The notes: a model not told the origin generated them from the sequence alone. A stretch of 64,000 bases of DNA from Candidatus Gastranaerophilales bacterium (GCA_944326905.1 CALVFU010000002.1:1-64000), one strand, 5' to 3'; positions 26,516 to 36,775 are shown, counted from the stretch's first letter. Made by a program: numbers and translations.

Positions 26516-28072
26516 ATGCAAATAGACCTGGAAAGTCTTGGAGTTGATTATCTTTTAGTTAATTCTACAAATGAATTTTTGGCAGAATATTCAGATTTAA
26601 GTGAGAATTCAAGATATGAACTAACTAAGTTTAGTGGTTCTGCTGGTGATGCACTGGTTTGCAAAAACGGGCAAATTTATCTTTTTGTCGACGGCAGATA
26701 CCATACCCAGGCGGAAAGAGAAACTAATAATGGTATTACTTTAGTCAAGCTTCAAACAGGACAGCGCCAGGATGATGAAATAAAAAAACGGATTTCGCCG
26801 GGTGCGGTTCTGGGAATTGTTGCTGCCAAAAATTCCCAGACTAGAATTGAGAGTTTTTCTGGTTTTAATCTAAAGCTGCTGGATGAGGATCCGATTAATT
26901 TTAATACGATTTATAATACAAGTAAAATAGAGTTTTTACCATTAAATTTATGCGGCAAAAGTTTTGAAGAAAAAATTTCAGAAATTCAGCGTCCGTTTTT
27001 TATCTCAGCGCAGGAGGAAGTTTCATATCTTATAAACGGCAGAGATTTCTCAAAAAATTATTCAAGTAAGATACAGGGCAAATTGTTATTAGACAAAGAT
27101 GAAAATATCTTATTTACTGATATGACCGCTGAAAAACTGCCGTATAAAAATCTTAAAAAACTCCCTCTAAATAAATGCATTGAAGTTTTACATTCAATTG
27201 ACAGTCAAGTTTATGTTGATAAAAATTTAATAAATGCAAAGGATTACAGCGCTCTAAAATATCCTGAAAATATTGTTTCGCCGGTTAGTATTATGAAATC
27301 TGTAAAGACGGCTGAAGAAATTGAAGGTTATAAACGAGCTTTTAGAGCAACTGATGAAGCACTTTTAGCAACTAGAGATTTTATAATGACTGCTAAAGAA
27401 ACTTCTGAGTATGAAATAGCGGAAGTATTGGAAAAGAATTTTTTGAAATCAGGTGCTCGTTCTTTGAGTTTTAAATCTATAGTTGCAAAAGATAAAAACT
27501 CGGCACTTGCCCATTATTCTAAATGTTCTAAGGATGAAGTAGTAAAAGATGGCTCGCTGGTATTGATAGACTGCGGGGCGTATTATGAAAACGGGCTGGC
27601 GACTGATATAACACGTGTATTTTATAAGGGAAAACCTTCCGATGAACATAAGAAGATATATACATTTGTTTTGAAGATGTTTTTAAATGCGTTTAATTAT
27701 CAAATTAAAGACAGCGTTTCAGGATATGATATTGATAAATCAGTGCGTGATATAGTTAAAAATGGTGAGATTTCGGGATATACTTTTGGCCACGGGCTTG
27801 GGCACGGGATTGGGATAAATGTTCATGAGGCTCCGCCTAATCTAAGTCCTTCCGATATGGCTAAAACTCCGCTTCAAAACGGTATGTGCTTTACTATTGA
27901 ACCAGGTCTTTATAATCCTGACACTTTTGGAGTTCGTTTAGAAAATTCATGTTATTTGGAAAACAACAGGATATGTTCATTTGCAAAAATGCCTTATGAA
28001 AAGGTACTGATAGATTTTGATGCTCTTACCCAAAAAGAAAAAGAATGGCTTGGAGAATTTGAACTAATATGA
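26516..28072 (+). CDS. Xaa-Pro aminopeptidase (M24)
   Basis: 518 residues. N-terminal creatinase-like domains, one containing TKFSGSAGDALV as in eukaryote-type aminopeptidase P (XPNPEP1/AMPP1), then the M24 pita-bread domain. Metal ligands are visible in order: D in LIDCGAYY, D in LATDITRVF, H in GHGLGHGIGINVHE, E in FTIEPGLY and E in VRLENSC. It removes N-terminal residues preceding proline. Shorter than human AMPP1 (~620). Overlaps the next gene by 4 bases. Confidence 0.93.
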   Translation: MQIDLESLGVDYLLVNSTNEFLAEYSDLSENSRYELTKFSGSAGDALVCKNGQIYLFVDGRYHTQAERETNNGITLVKLQTGQRQDDEIKKRISPGAVLGIVAAKNSQTRIESFSGFNLKLLDEDPINFNTIYNTSKIEFLPLNLCGKSFEEKISEIQRPFFISAQEEVSYLINGRDFSKNYSSKIQGKLLLDKDENILFTDMTAEKLPYKNLKKLPLNKCIEVLHSIDSQVYVDKNLINAKDYSALKYPENIVSPVSIMKSVKTAEEIEGYKRAFRATDEALLATRDFIMTAKETSEYEIAEVLEKNFLKSGARSLSFKSIVAKDKNSALAHYSKCSKDEVVKDGSLVLIDCGAYYENGLATDITRVFYKGKPSDEHKKIYTFVLKMFLNAFNYQIKDSVSGYDIDKSVRDIVKNGEISGYTFGHGLGHGIGINVHEAPPNLSPSDMAKTPLQNGMCFTIEPGLYNPDTFGVRLENSCYLENNRICSFAKMPYEKVLIDFDALTQKEKEWLGEFELI

Positions 28073-28830
28073 TAGAAATTACTTCACTTACAAATGAATT
28101 AGTGAAAGAGACTGTAAAGCTTAAGCAAAAGAAATATAGAGAAGAAACCGGCTTATTTCTTTTAGAGGGGATAAAGCCTGTGGAAGAAGCAATTAACGCC
28201 GGGGTAGAACTAACAAAGGTTTTTGTAAGTGATATACAAATATTGGACAGGCTGCCTAAAAATGGAGCGGATGTTATTAAGACAAATGCGGCGGTTCTAA
28301 AGAAAGTATCTACAACCGACACGCCTCCGGCAGCTGTTGCTGTTGGTGTTCAAAAGAAATCTTCTGAAGATTGGTTATGTGGTGCAAAAAAAATAATTCT
28401 TTTTGATGGTATAAAAGATGCTGGGAATTTAGGCACGATTCTAAGAACCGCTGCTGCGTTGGGGATAGACGGTATTATTTTATATAAAGACACAGTTGAT
28501 GTTTATAATCCAAAGTGCGTACGCTCAAGTGTTGGTAATTTGTGGAAAAATAACATTTTAAAAATAAATGATTTTAATAAACTAAAGAGTGTGCTTAGCG
28601 GCTTTACTAAAATAGGCACTCTTCCAAAGGCTGAAAATTCTGTTTATTTAAGTGATTTCCAATTTCCATTGAGGAGCTGTGTTTGCTTTGGATCTGAAGC
28701 GGAGGGGCTTAGTGAGGAACTAAAAGATTTTATGGATACAAATGTAACAATTGAAATGGAAGATTTTGTTGAGTCTCTTAATCTTAGTATTTCAGCGGGT
28801 ATAATTATGTATAAAATGAGGTTGAAATGA
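28069..28830 (+). CDS. SpoU/TrmH-family 2'-O-methyltransferase
   Basis: 253 residues: an N-terminal substrate-binding domain (about 1-95), then the SPOUT knot with motif 1 GNLGTILRTA, motif 2 CFGSEAEGLS and motif 3 SLNLSISAGIIMY. It methylates ribose in rRNA or tRNA using SAM. The start ATG overlaps the pepP-like stop (ATGA) and the stop overlaps the next start in the same way. Confidence 0.93.
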   Translation: MIEITSLTNELVKETVKLKQKKYREETGLFLLEGIKPVEEAINAGVELTKVFVSDIQILDRLPKNGADVIKTNAAVLKKVSTTDTPPAAVAVGVQKKSSEDWLCGAKKIILFDGIKDAGNLGTILRTAAALGIDGIILYKDTVDVYNPKCVRSSVGNLWKNNILKINDFNKLKSVLSGFTKIGTLPKAENSVYLSDFQFPLRSCVCFGSEAEGLSEELKDFMDTNVTIEMEDFVESLNLSISAGIIMYKMRLK

Positions 28831-29279
28831 TTAAAGATTCAATTGACAGAGCAGAATTATATTATAATCTTTCCGATAGTGTTAAAAGAGCATTATCTTA
28901 TGTAAGAGATACTAATTGGGCTAAAATAGAAAACGGTAAATATTTAATTGACGGTGAAAAACTGTATATAAATATTAATAGCTATAAAACAAAAGATTTA
29001 GGCGATTGGGAAGCTCACAAACAATATATTGATATACAATATCTTATTTCGGGGGAGGAAAAAATCGGTATTAGCAGGCTTGATTGCTGTAATAGTAAAA
29101 TTCCATATAATACAGAACGTGATATTGAGTTTTATGATGGGGATTGCGGTGATTATATTACAATGAGACCTGGTGATTTTATGATTATCTATCCTCACGA
29201 ACTACATAAACCCGGTATAAAATCAAAAGATAATATAGAAGTAAAAAAAGCGGTAATAAAATTAGCAATTGATTATTAG
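28827..29279 (+). CDS. YhcH/YjgK/YiaL-family protein
   Basis: 150 residues, the whole length of the YhcH/YjgK/YiaL (DUF386) cupin-like family. Visible: WEAHKQYIDIQYLISGEEKIG and a C-terminal metal-binding-like IYPHELHKPGI. In other bacteria members sit in sialic acid and sugar-acid operons and may act on sugar anomers; the substrate here is not indicated by the neighbours. Confidence 0.9.
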   Translation: MIKDSIDRAELYYNLSDSVKRALSYVRDTNWAKIENGKYLIDGEKLYININSYKTKDLGDWEAHKQYIDIQYLISGEEKIGISRLDCCNSKIPYNTERDIEFYDGDCGDYITMRPGDFMIIYPHELHKPGIKSKDNIEVKKAVIKLAIDY

Positions 29280-29287
29280 GAGAGAAA

Positions 29288-30661
29288 ATGAAACTTCATA
29301 ATTCATATACAAACAAGTTAGAAGAATTTAAGCCAATAGAAGAAAACAAGGTAAAAATGTATGTCTGCGGACCAACAGTTTATGATAATGCACATCTTGG
29401 GCATGCAAGATGTTATATTACTTGGGATGTGCTATATAGGTATTTAAAGTTTAAAGGGTATGATGTTACTTACTGCCGAAATGTAACTGATGTGGATGAT
29501 AAAATTTTAAAAAAAGCCGAAGTTGAAAATAAAACTCCTGAGGAGGTCTCGAAATACTGGTATAATAAGTTTGCAGAAAGTATGAAAGCGCTTAATAATC
29601 TTTCACCTGACATAGAGCCGTTTGCAACAAAGACATTGGGTGAAATGATAAGTATGGTTAAGGATTTAATATCTAAGGGATATGCATACGAAACAAACGG
29701 GGATGTGTATTTCAGGGTAAAGAAGTTTCCTAAGTACGGTTCTCTGTCAAAACAGCCGATTGATGCATTGGAGAGCGGCGCTAGGGTAGAGGTCGGTGTT
29801 CAAAAGGAAGATCCGCTGGACTTTGCTCTTTGGAAAAAGGATGAAAAGTTCGGATATAAATCACCTTGGGGTGTAGGGCGCCCGGGCTGGCATATTGAAT
29901 GTTCAGCAATGAGTCGTAAATACCTGGGGAAAACAATAGATATACACGCAGGCGGTGCCGATTTGATATTTCCGCACCATGAGAACGAGATAGCACAGTC
30001 AGAGTGCGCTAACGGCTGTAAATTCGTTAATTATTGGCTTCATAACGGCTTTGTAACAATAAATAAAGAAAAAATGTCAAAATCACTTGGTAATTTTTTA
30101 ACGATTGATGATTTACTAAAGAATTATGACAGCAATACTATCAGGTTTTTTATATTAACAAATCATTACAGGATGCCTGTTGAATTTTCTGATGAAGCCT
30201 TGAAATCGGCAGCTGCCGGTGTTAAACGTATGCTTAATGCAAAAAGGACACCGATAGATGAGGAGCTTGATATAACAGCTTTTGATGAGTATAGAGAATT
30301 TACGGAAGCAATGGATGATGATTTAAATACTTCAAGAGCCCTTGCGGTTTTATTTGAGCTTACAAATAAAGCAAACAAAGAAATAGAAGGTGCGTTTACG
30401 GTATTGTATAAACTTGCAGGAGTTCTTGGGTTTACATTTGAAAAGCAAAGACTGTCTGATGAGGAATTGAAAGATGTTATTAATTCTTTAAATACTGATT
30501 TAGGAACAGATTATTCCGGCATGGAAGAAGTTATAGCGGCAAGAAAAAAAGCTAGAGATGAAAAAAACTGGGATGTAGCAGATTCAATACGTATAGGACT
30601 GGATAAATTAGGAATAGTTTTAAAGGACGGGAAAGAGGGAACGGTTTGGGAATTAAAATAG
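29288..30661 (+). CDS. cysS: Cysteinyl-tRNA synthetase
   Basis: 457 residues, class I synthetase of normal length. HIGH box HLGHARCYI after CGPTVYDN, zinc ligands including GWHIECSAM, and the KMSKS loop [11 protein letters not shown]. The C-terminal anticodon-binding helices end in a DALR-like region. A GGAGAG site precedes ATG 29288. Its last 16 bases overlap the start of the SpoIID paralogue. Confidence 0.97.
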   Translation: MKLHNSYTNKLEEFKPIEENKVKMYVCGPTVYDNAHLGHARCYITWDVLYRYLKFKGYDVTYCRNVTDVDDKILKKAEVENKTPEEVSKYWYNKFAESMKALNNLSPDIEPFATKTLGEMISMVKDLISKGYAYETNGDVYFRVKKFPKYGSLSKQPIDALESGARVEVGVQKEDPLDFALWKKDEKFGYKSPWGVGRPGWHIECSAMSRKYLGKTIDIHAGGADLIFPHHENEIAQSECANGCKFVNYWLHNGFVTINKEKMSKSLGNFLTIDDLLKNYDSNTIRFFILTNHYRMPVEFSDEALKSAAAGVKRMLNAKRTPIDEELDITAFDEYREFTEAMDDDLNTSRALAVLFELTNKANKEIEGAFTVLYKLAGVLGFTFEKQRLSDEELKDVINSLNTDLGTDYSGMEEVIAARKKARDEKNWDVADSIRIGLDKLGIVLKDGKEGTVWELK

Positions 30662-32274
30662 TCAAAGCTTTTTTACTATGTATTGTATATTTATTCCTGC
30701 AAGCTGCAGGTATTGCTGATGAAATTGTAAGAGTCGGGATTACTGATAATAACTTCCAGTCGGTAAAACGTTCAGATGAAAGGGTTTATGCAACTGCGGA
30801 CTATATGATATGCGATAAGGAGACAAAGCAGATTATTGCTAAAATTCCGGCATCAAAGACACTTAGAGTAACGCATGAAGAAGATTCCTTCCTTGTGAAT
30901 GTTGATAATGAAAAGACACTTGGGCTGCAGTCTTTTGTTATTGTTTCGGAAAAGGGGCTTATAGGTATAGAAGGTTTAAAAAGAAGAGGAAAACCAGCCC
31001 TGTACCATGGAGCTATGGAGTTTTGCAGAACTAAATCAAATGACGGCTTCTATATAATAAATTTAGTTGAAATGCAAGACTATTTAAAAGGGGTTGTTCC
31101 AAATGAAATGCCGGTAAAATTTGGCTTAGAAGCGCTGAAAGCGCAAACAATAGCTGCAAGAAATTATGTTTTGGCTCCAAGAGCAAAGGCGTACGATGAG
31201 TTTGATGTTGTAGATAGTGTTGCAAGTCAGGTTTACTTTGGCGCTAATACTGAGGAAGCAATTACTAATCAAGCGGTAGAAGAGACTGAAGGACAGGTTG
31301 CTTCATATAAGGGTGAGCCCATACTAGCCTTGTATAGCTCAACTGCGGGAGGATATACGGAAAGTTATTCAAATGCGTTTTCTGATAAGTACCAGTTCCC
31401 AGCAGAAGAAAAACCTTATCTTAAAGCGAAGCCGGATATGCTTTCTTTTGTTCCGATGACAAAAGAAGAAAATGCGCGGGCTTTTTATATGGAGATACCA
31501 TCAGCGTACGATATGGACTCTCCGTATTATAGATGGAAAAGGACATGGACTCTTGAAGAGTTTGAGACAGATATTAATATAAATCTCAAATCCTTGGTTG
31601 CAACTGGCTTTATAACGCCTCCGCCGCAAGATAATTATATTTATAAAGTTAAGGATATAAAAGTCTTAAAACGTGGTGAATCAGGTAAAATTATGGAGAT
31701 AGAGATATTTTCAGACCGCGGAAATTATATAGTAAAAAAAGAACTAATAATAAGACGCCTTTTTCTTAATCATGGTAAAGCATTGCCGAGTGCAAATTTC
31801 GTCCTAGATATAGAACGTGATGAGGCAGGAAATATTACTAATATAACTGCATATGGAGGAGGCTTTGGACACGGAGTTGGGATGAGCCAATATGGTGCTG
31901 GTTTTATGGGATTAAAGCTAAATAAAAATTATATGGAAATACTTAAGCATTACTATACTGGAATAACAATAGGAACAAATCCGATTATTGTAAAAGAAAA
32001 ACCAATAAAGCAAAAGTTTTATGCCGGAGATAAAAAAGGTTATGTAGTTATAGATAACTATGGCGGGGCGAAAATGCTGCCGGTAAGAATCAATGGACTT
32101 CTTTTAGAAATAGGGCTTGGCAGCGGGCTTTTAAATCGGAATTTTGAATATGAAATTTCAAAACACCTGCAAAAAGGCGAGAATGAAGTAATATTTTACC
32201 CTCCGGGAAATGGTAAAGAAATAAAAGCATATATAGATTTAGGGCGGGACTCAGAGGATGGCGTCAGAGAGTAA
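30646..32274 (+). CDS. SpoIID/LytB-domain protein, long paralogue
   Basis: 542 residues starting at TTG 30646, with GAGG a few bases upstream, inside the end of cysS. Signal peptide (about 1-24), then the SpoIID domain in two parts: LKGVVPNEMP ... LKAQTIAARNYV ... STAGGYTESYSNAF, and GFGHGVGMSQYGA, separated by an insert of about 150 residues. A further ~90-residue domain follows. It is likely a periplasmic peptidoglycan-acting protein. The direct neighbour is murJ (17-base overlap), which supports a cell-wall role. Confidence 0.88.
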   Translation: MGIKIVKAFLLCIVYLFLQAAGIADEIVRVGITDNNFQSVKRSDERVYATADYMICDKETKQIIAKIPASKTLRVTHEEDSFLVNVDNEKTLGLQSFVIVSEKGLIGIEGLKRRGKPALYHGAMEFCRTKSNDGFYIINLVEMQDYLKGVVPNEMPVKFGLEALKAQTIAARNYVLAPRAKAYDEFDVVDSVASQVYFGANTEEAITNQAVEETEGQVASYKGEPILALYSSTAGGYTESYSNAFSDKYQFPAEEKPYLKAKPDMLSFVPMTKEENARAFYMEIPSAYDMDSPYYRWKRTWTLEEFETDININLKSLVATGFITPPPQDNYIYKVKDIKVLKRGESGKIMEIEIFSDRGNYIVKKELIIRRLFLNHGKALPSANFVLDIERDEAGNITNITAYGGGFGHGVGMSQYGAGFMGLKLNKNYMEILKHYYTGITIGTNPIIVKEKPIKQKFYAGDKKGYVVIDNYGGAKMLPVRINGLLLEIGLGSGLLNRNFEYEISKHLQKGENEVIFYPPGNGKEIKAYIDLGRDSEDGVRE

Positions 32275-33850
32275 GGCTGAAACAAACGGGATATTGCGTG
32301 CAGCGTGGCTAATAGCTGTTATTACTATATTGTCTAAGTTTATTGGCTTCCTCCGTGATATGGTTCTTGCAGGACATTATGGGGCGTCTACTGTTTCTGA
32401 TGCATATTTTTATGCAAACCAGATTCCATCCCTTGCGATAATCCTTTTAGGCGGTGTAGGCGGTCCGTTCCATAGTGCTACAGTTTCTGTCTTTTCTAAA
32501 ATGATACCAAATCTTAATACTAAACCGCCAGAAGATGTAAATAAACTGTATTCAACTTTTTTTACAGGAACATTTATTCTTTTTGGCATAAGCTCAATAC
32601 TTTGTTATGTTTTTGCCCCGCAAATTATGAGTTTTATAATTTCTAATGGTAGTCCTGAACTGATTACTTTAGCTGTTCAGCATTTTAAAATAATGTCTCC
32701 TGTAATATTATTTGGTGGAATTATTGGTATATATTACGGTCTGCTTGTTTGTTATAAGCAGTTTACACTTCCTAATATTTCACCAATCGTATTAAGTTTA
32801 GTGATTATAGCGGCAGTGCTTCTATGCGGGGATGATCCAAACGGGCTTGTACTTGCCTGGGCAACTACAGTAGGCGGGCTTTTACAGCTTATAATTCAAT
32901 ATCCGAAACTTAGACAAATAGGATTTAGAATTAAACCGAATTTTAATTTTCTAAATAATCAGAATTTTAAAACTTTGTGTGAACTTCTCTTTCCTGCTGT
33001 TTTAAGCTCTACTATCGGACAAATAAATATTTATATAGATATGTTTTTTGCCTCCTCACTAAGAGAGGGTGCGTGGACTGCAGTTGTTTATGCAAACCGA
33101 ATATTTCAATTTCCTGTAGGAATCCTGGTAACTGCGTTTTTAGTGCCCCTTTTTCCATTGTTCTCAAGGTATGTTGCTGATAAAGATTTTGAAGGAATAA
33201 AAAATTATTTTAATAAAGGTGTCGGGGTTTTATTTTTTATGTCAATACCGATTATTATATGCGTGTTATTATTGGCAAAAGATGCAATAAGCCTTGTCTT
33301 TGAACGCGGAGCATTCGATGAAAAGGCAGTGATGATGGTTTCAGAAGCCCTTTGCTATTTATCTATTTCAATACTGCCGTATGTATTTAGAGACTCTATA
33401 ACAAGAATTTATTATTCGTTTAATGATTCTAAAACCCCATTTATTGTTGCGACCTGTTCTATTCTGCTAAAATACTTGTTAAATGTTATTTTAATAACCA
33501 AACTTAATATGGGAATAGCCGGGATTACGCTCTCTACTTCGTTTATTACATTATTTAATGCTGTTTTGCTTGGAATATTTATTTCAAAAAAAATAAAACT
33601 AAATTATATATCTCTGTTTAAAAACTTATTCAAAATGCTGATTTGCGGTGTTGTAACATTTGTGATTTGTGAATTACTTGCACATTGGATGAATGTATTA
33701 TTGCTCCCAAAATATATTTTTGAGATAGTAAAAATTATAATAGTTACATTTATGTGTTTTGCTTTGTATACTGGATTAAATCTTGTGTTGAAGATGGAGT
33801 ATGCAAATGAACTTTATGTACGTTTGTGCGGTAGATTTTTAAGTAAGTAG
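32258..33850 (+). CDS. murJ: Lipid II flippase MurJ
   Basis: 530 residues, polytopic (about 14 helices), MOP-superfamily flippase. Family regions: FIGFLRDMVLAGHYGAS at the start and FGIxxV-like segments, with RxxYSFNDSKTP in the C-terminal half (RIYYSFNDSKTP). It moves lipid II across the inner membrane for peptidoglycan synthesis. The start at ATG 32258 lies within the SpoIID gene end; the frame shift between them confirms separate genes. Confidence 0.95.
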   Translation: MASESKAETNGILRAAWLIAVITILSKFIGFLRDMVLAGHYGASTVSDAYFYANQIPSLAIILLGGVGGPFHSATVSVFSKMIPNLNTKPPEDVNKLYSTFFTGTFILFGISSILCYVFAPQIMSFIISNGSPELITLAVQHFKIMSPVILFGGIIGIYYGLLVCYKQFTLPNISPIVLSLVIIAAVLLCGDDPNGLVLAWATTVGGLLQLIIQYPKLRQIGFRIKPNFNFLNNQNFKTLCELLFPAVLSSTIGQINIYIDMFFASSLREGAWTAVVYANRIFQFPVGILVTAFLVPLFPLFSRYVADKDFEGIKNYFNKGVGVLFFMSIPIIICVLLLAKDAISLVFERGAFDEKAVMMVSEALCYLSISILPYVFRDSITRIYYSFNDSKTPFIVATCSILLKYLLNVILITKLNMGIAGITLSTSFITLFNAVLLGIFISKKIKLNYISLFKNLFKMLICGVVTFVICELLAHWMNVLLLPKYIFEIVKIIIVTFMCFALYTGLNLVLKMEYANELYVRLCGRFLSK

Positions 33851-33878
33851 GCTTTGAGTTTTGCAGTATAATTAAGAT

Positions 33879-34400
33879 GTGAATAAGAAAGAATACAGAG
33901 AAAAGTCAAAAATAATAAGAGCAGGTTTGGATATAGATAAAATAAGTGTTCTTATAGTGAAACAGATAAGAAATACGTCTGTTTATATTAACTCAAATAA
34001 TGTTATGCTTTACTATCCTAAAAATGGTGAGTTGAATTTGTTAAGCCTAAGCTCGGACAATAAAAATTTTTATCTTCCGCGTATAGTCGGGGAAGATATT
34101 GTCCCTTGTTCTTGGTGTGATAGTGATGAACTTGTATTATCAAAGTATAATACCTTTGAACCACAAAGAGAAAGTGCGGCTTGTGAGTGTATTGATTTAA
34201 TAATATTGCCGGGTCTTTGCGCTGATAAAAATAAAAACCGATTGGGTTATGGCAAGGGGTGCTATGATAGGTTTTTGGAGAAATGCGCTGCGGCAACTAT
34301 ATTTGCAGTTCCTCAAAAACTTTTATTTGACAGTATACCGGCAGAATTTCATGATAAAAAAGCGGATATTATTATTACTGAGAATGCAGTAATTTTATAG
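33879..34400 (+). CDS. 5-formyltetrahydrofolate cyclo-ligase
   Basis: 173 residues from GTG 33879 (MNKKEYREKSK). Converts 5-formyl-THF to 5,10-methenyl-THF with ATP. Signature LGYGKGCYDRFL and DLIILPGLCAD are present; the basic N-terminal ATP-binding start is conserved. Length is normal to slightly short for the family (~180-200). Confidence 0.93.
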   Translation: MNKKEYREKSKIIRAGLDIDKISVLIVKQIRNTSVYINSNNVMLYYPKNGELNLLSLSSDNKNFYLPRIVGEDIVPCSWCDSDELVLSKYNTFEPQRESAACECIDLIILPGLCADKNKNRLGYGKGCYDRFLEKCAAATIFAVPQKLLFDSIPAEFHDKKADIIITENAVIL

Positions 34401-34483
34401 TTTTTCCTTATTATACTAAAGTTATACAAATACTATATGTTTCGGTAGTGTAGAAAAAATCTGTATATTGATAAAATTTTAGT

Positions 34484-34828
34484 ATGATAACCTATGAGAC
34501 AGAGAATTATTTTATTTTGTGTCCTAAGTACAGGATTTTTTCAAAAAAAATAGTGGCAGAAATCAGAAAATTGCAGCAATATTTACTCCAAGTATCAGTA
34601 CTAAAGAGTATAGCAATTGATATGAGTAATATATATTCATTGTCATATGATTTTTTTGCAATGATTGATGAAAGCAAAGAGCGGATTGTGCTGCTAAATG
34701 TATCGGCAGAGGTTCTTACAATCTTGAATTTAACCGGGTACGATAAAAAAATAAGACTCTTTATAAATACATTTGATTTAGAAGAAGATAGACGTGAACT
34801 AAGAAATAGAAAATTTAGTATTGTTTAA
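34484..34828 (+). CDS. STAS-like domain protein
   Basis: 114 residues with the strand-helix pattern of a STAS (anti-sigma-factor antagonist) domain: IAIDMSNIYSLSYDFFAMI, then IVLLNVSAEVLTILNLTG. A serine lies near the usual phosphorylation site (SLS), but the classical D-S-S/T-G-L is not kept. It might be an anti-anti-sigma factor or an MlaB-like accessory protein; context does not decide. Start ATG 34484 lacks a clear ribosome site. Confidence 0.7.
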   Translation: MITYETENYFILCPKYRIFSKKIVAEIRKLQQYLLQVSVLKSIAIDMSNIYSLSYDFFAMIDESKERIVLLNVSAEVLTILNLTGYDKKIRLFINTFDLEEDRRELRNRKFSIV

Positions 34829-34870
34829 ATAGTACTAAGTTGTATAATAATTTTGGATGCTGGAGAATAG

Positions 34871-35716
34871 ATGGAAACGATACATATAACCAAGATGCAA
34901 GGGTGCGGAAACGATTTTGTAATTTTGGAGTATTCAGAGTATAAGAAGTCAAGAATGTTTATGCCTGATCTGGCTAGAAAGTTATGTGACAGGCATTTCG
35001 GTGCGGGGGCAGACGGGCTTATAATTCCAGATACAAAAGAAAAAGAAGCTGATATGGGCTGGTATTTTTATAATTCAGATGGCTCGACGGCACAAATGTG
35101 TGGTAATGGGATGCGTTGTTTTGCTAAATACCTGTATGATAAAAAATTAATTGGTAAAACTGAATTTTCTGTAAAAACAGGAGCCGGTATAATTACTCCT
35201 GCAATTCTTCCGTATGGTGATGTGAGAGTAAGGATGTCTATACCCGTTCTGGAAGTTGAAAAAATACCGTTTTTAGGAAATAAGCCTTTAAATTACAAAT
35301 TAACGGCAGGTGGAAGAGAATTTATAGGTAATGCTATATCAATGGGCAATCCTCATTTTGTGATTTTTACCGAGGAAGAAACAATGTCGCTTGCTAAAAA
35401 ATACGGGAAAGAGATTGAGAATAATCCATTGTTTCCTCAAAAAACAAATGTGGAATTTGTACGGGTAGTGTCAGCTAAGGAAATAGAGTTAAGTGTATGG
35501 GAGCGAGGCTGTGGTATTACATTAGCCTGCGGGACTGGTGCGTGTGCATCTGTGGTTGCTGCAATTTTAAATAACTTAACAGAAAGTAATGTACAAGTAA
35601 ATCTACCCGGTGGGGTTGTAACAGTTGAATGGCAAGGCTCTGAACAGGATTTAAGCCGGCATGTTTTCCTTACAGGACCGGCAAGTTATACTTTTGAAGC
35701 AGATTTCGTATTGTAA
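34871..35716 (+). CDS. dapF: Diaminopimelate epimerase
   Basis: 281 residues, normal length. It interconverts LL- and meso-diaminopimelate for lysine and peptidoglycan. Both catalytic cysteines are present, in AQMCGNGMRC and in TLACGTGACAS, with GCGNDFVILE at the start. A GGAG site precedes ATG 34871. It implies meso-DAP cell wall. Confidence 0.97.
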   Translation: METIHITKMQGCGNDFVILEYSEYKKSRMFMPDLARKLCDRHFGAGADGLIIPDTKEKEADMGWYFYNSDGSTAQMCGNGMRCFAKYLYDKKLIGKTEFSVKTGAGIITPAILPYGDVRVRMSIPVLEVEKIPFLGNKPLNYKLTAGGREFIGNAISMGNPHFVIFTEEETMSLAKKYGKEIENNPLFPQKTNVEFVRVVSAKEIELSVWERGCGITLACGTGACASVVAAILNNLTESNVQVNLPGGVVTVEWQGSEQDLSRHVFLTGPASYTFEADFVL

Positions 35717-35762
35717 TTTTCTTTTTTATGTTAAAATTGTTATTAAAAGGAGAAATATAAAT

Positions 35763-36068
35763 ATGAAAAAATACGAATTATTAACTATTCTTAAGCCCAA
35801 TCTGGATACAGAAGAAGTAGATAAAGTTGTAGAAAAACTAAATTCTGATATTGTTGAGATGGGCGGGTCTGTTATATCTTCTGATAAAATCGGACGTAAA
35901 AAGCTCGCATTTGATGTACAAAATTTTAGAGATGGTTTCTTCGTAAATACAGTTTTATCTATTCCATCAGAAAAAACAGCAGAATTTACTAGAAATCTGA
36001 GACTTAATGAAAACATTATTAGAATAATGTTTTTGGAAGCCTCTAAGAAAGTACAGGAAGTGAAGTAA
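35763..36068 (+). CDS. rpsF: Ribosomal protein bS6
   Basis: 101 residues from ATG 35763 (MKKYELLTILKP), with an AAAAGGAG site upstream; the longer frame from 35661 overlaps dapF and is unlikely. Standard S6 length and fold (IGRKKLAFDVQ). First gene of the classical rpsF-ssb-rpsR operon; its stop overlaps the ssb ATG by one base. Confidence 0.97.
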   Translation: MKKYELLTILKPNLDTEEVDKVVEKLNSDIVEMGGSVISSDKIGRKKLAFDVQNFRDGFFVNTVLSIPSEKTAEFTRNLRLNENIIRIMFLEASKKVQEVK

Positions 36069-36484
36069 TGTCATTAGCAAAAGCAGTAATAACCGGTACT
36101 GTATTAAGAACACCGGAAGAACGTTTTACACAGAATAATGTTTCAGTTTCTTCGTTTGTAGTAGCAATAGAAGATAGAAATTCTGAACCAATTAATCTGA
36201 GAGTTATCTCAAAACGTCAATCTCATCAAGAAGTCTTGTCATCTATTTCAAAAGGTGAAAAGGTACTTGTTGAGGGCGCTCTTCAAATATCAACGGTTAA
36301 AGACGAGCGTGGCAATGAAAGAAAAGTTTTTGAATTGGATGCAAATACCATAGAAAAATTTGGTGCAGCCTCTGCTGCTTCTATTGCTGCAGTTGAATCC
36401 TCTGAGCCGATTGTTAAATATGCTGATTCAGAAGAAACTGATGATGTTAATGAATTAATCAATGAGGAAGAAATTCCTTTTTAA
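36068..36484 (+). CDS. ssb: Single-stranded DNA-binding protein
   Basis: 138 residues: an OB-fold domain (about 1-105) and an acidic tail ending EEEIPF, matching the D/E-rich I-P-F tip that binds SSB partners. It lies between rpsF and rpsR as in most bacteria. The tail linker is short for an SSB. Confidence 0.95.
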   Translation: MSLAKAVITGTVLRTPEERFTQNNVSVSSFVVAIEDRNSEPINLRVISKRQSHQEVLSSISKGEKVLVEGALQISTVKDERGNERKVFELDANTIEKFGAASAASIAAVESSEPIVKYADSEETDDVNELINEEEIPF

Positions 36485-36532
36485 TGTAGTGTAGTAAATA
36501 ATAATTTAAGGCTAGAAAGGCAAATTAAAACA

Positions 36533-36766
36533 ATGGCAAAACAAGATTTACAAGACAAGAAAAAACGCAAAACATGTTCATTTTGCGCTGAACATGTCGA
36601 AGTAATCGATTATAAAGATGCATCAAAATTAAAACGTTACTTAACAGAAGCTGGAAAAATTATTCCCAGACGTGTTACAGGCAACTGTGCTAAGCACCAA
36701 AGAATGATTACAAAAGCCGTTAAACGTGCTCGTGAAGCATCTATTATCGGATACGTTTTTGACTAA
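36533..36766 (+). CDS. rpsR: Ribosomal protein bS18
   Basis: 77 residues. [38 protein letters not shown] and [15 protein letters not shown] are typical S18. It has the C-x-x-C type of N-terminus (CSFC), suggesting a zinc-binding version. An AAAGG site lies upstream; a terminator follows. Confidence 0.97.
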   Translation: MAKQDLQDKKKRKTCSFCAEHVEVIDYKDASKLKRYLTEAGKIIPRRVTGNCAKHQRMITKAVKRAREASIIGYVFD

Positions 36767-36775
36767 TCTATTTTA

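Noticed and set aside
35661-35762. Extended rpsF start
   Set aside because: The extra 34 residues lie in dapF's end and do not match S6; the ATG at 35763 has a strong ribosome site.
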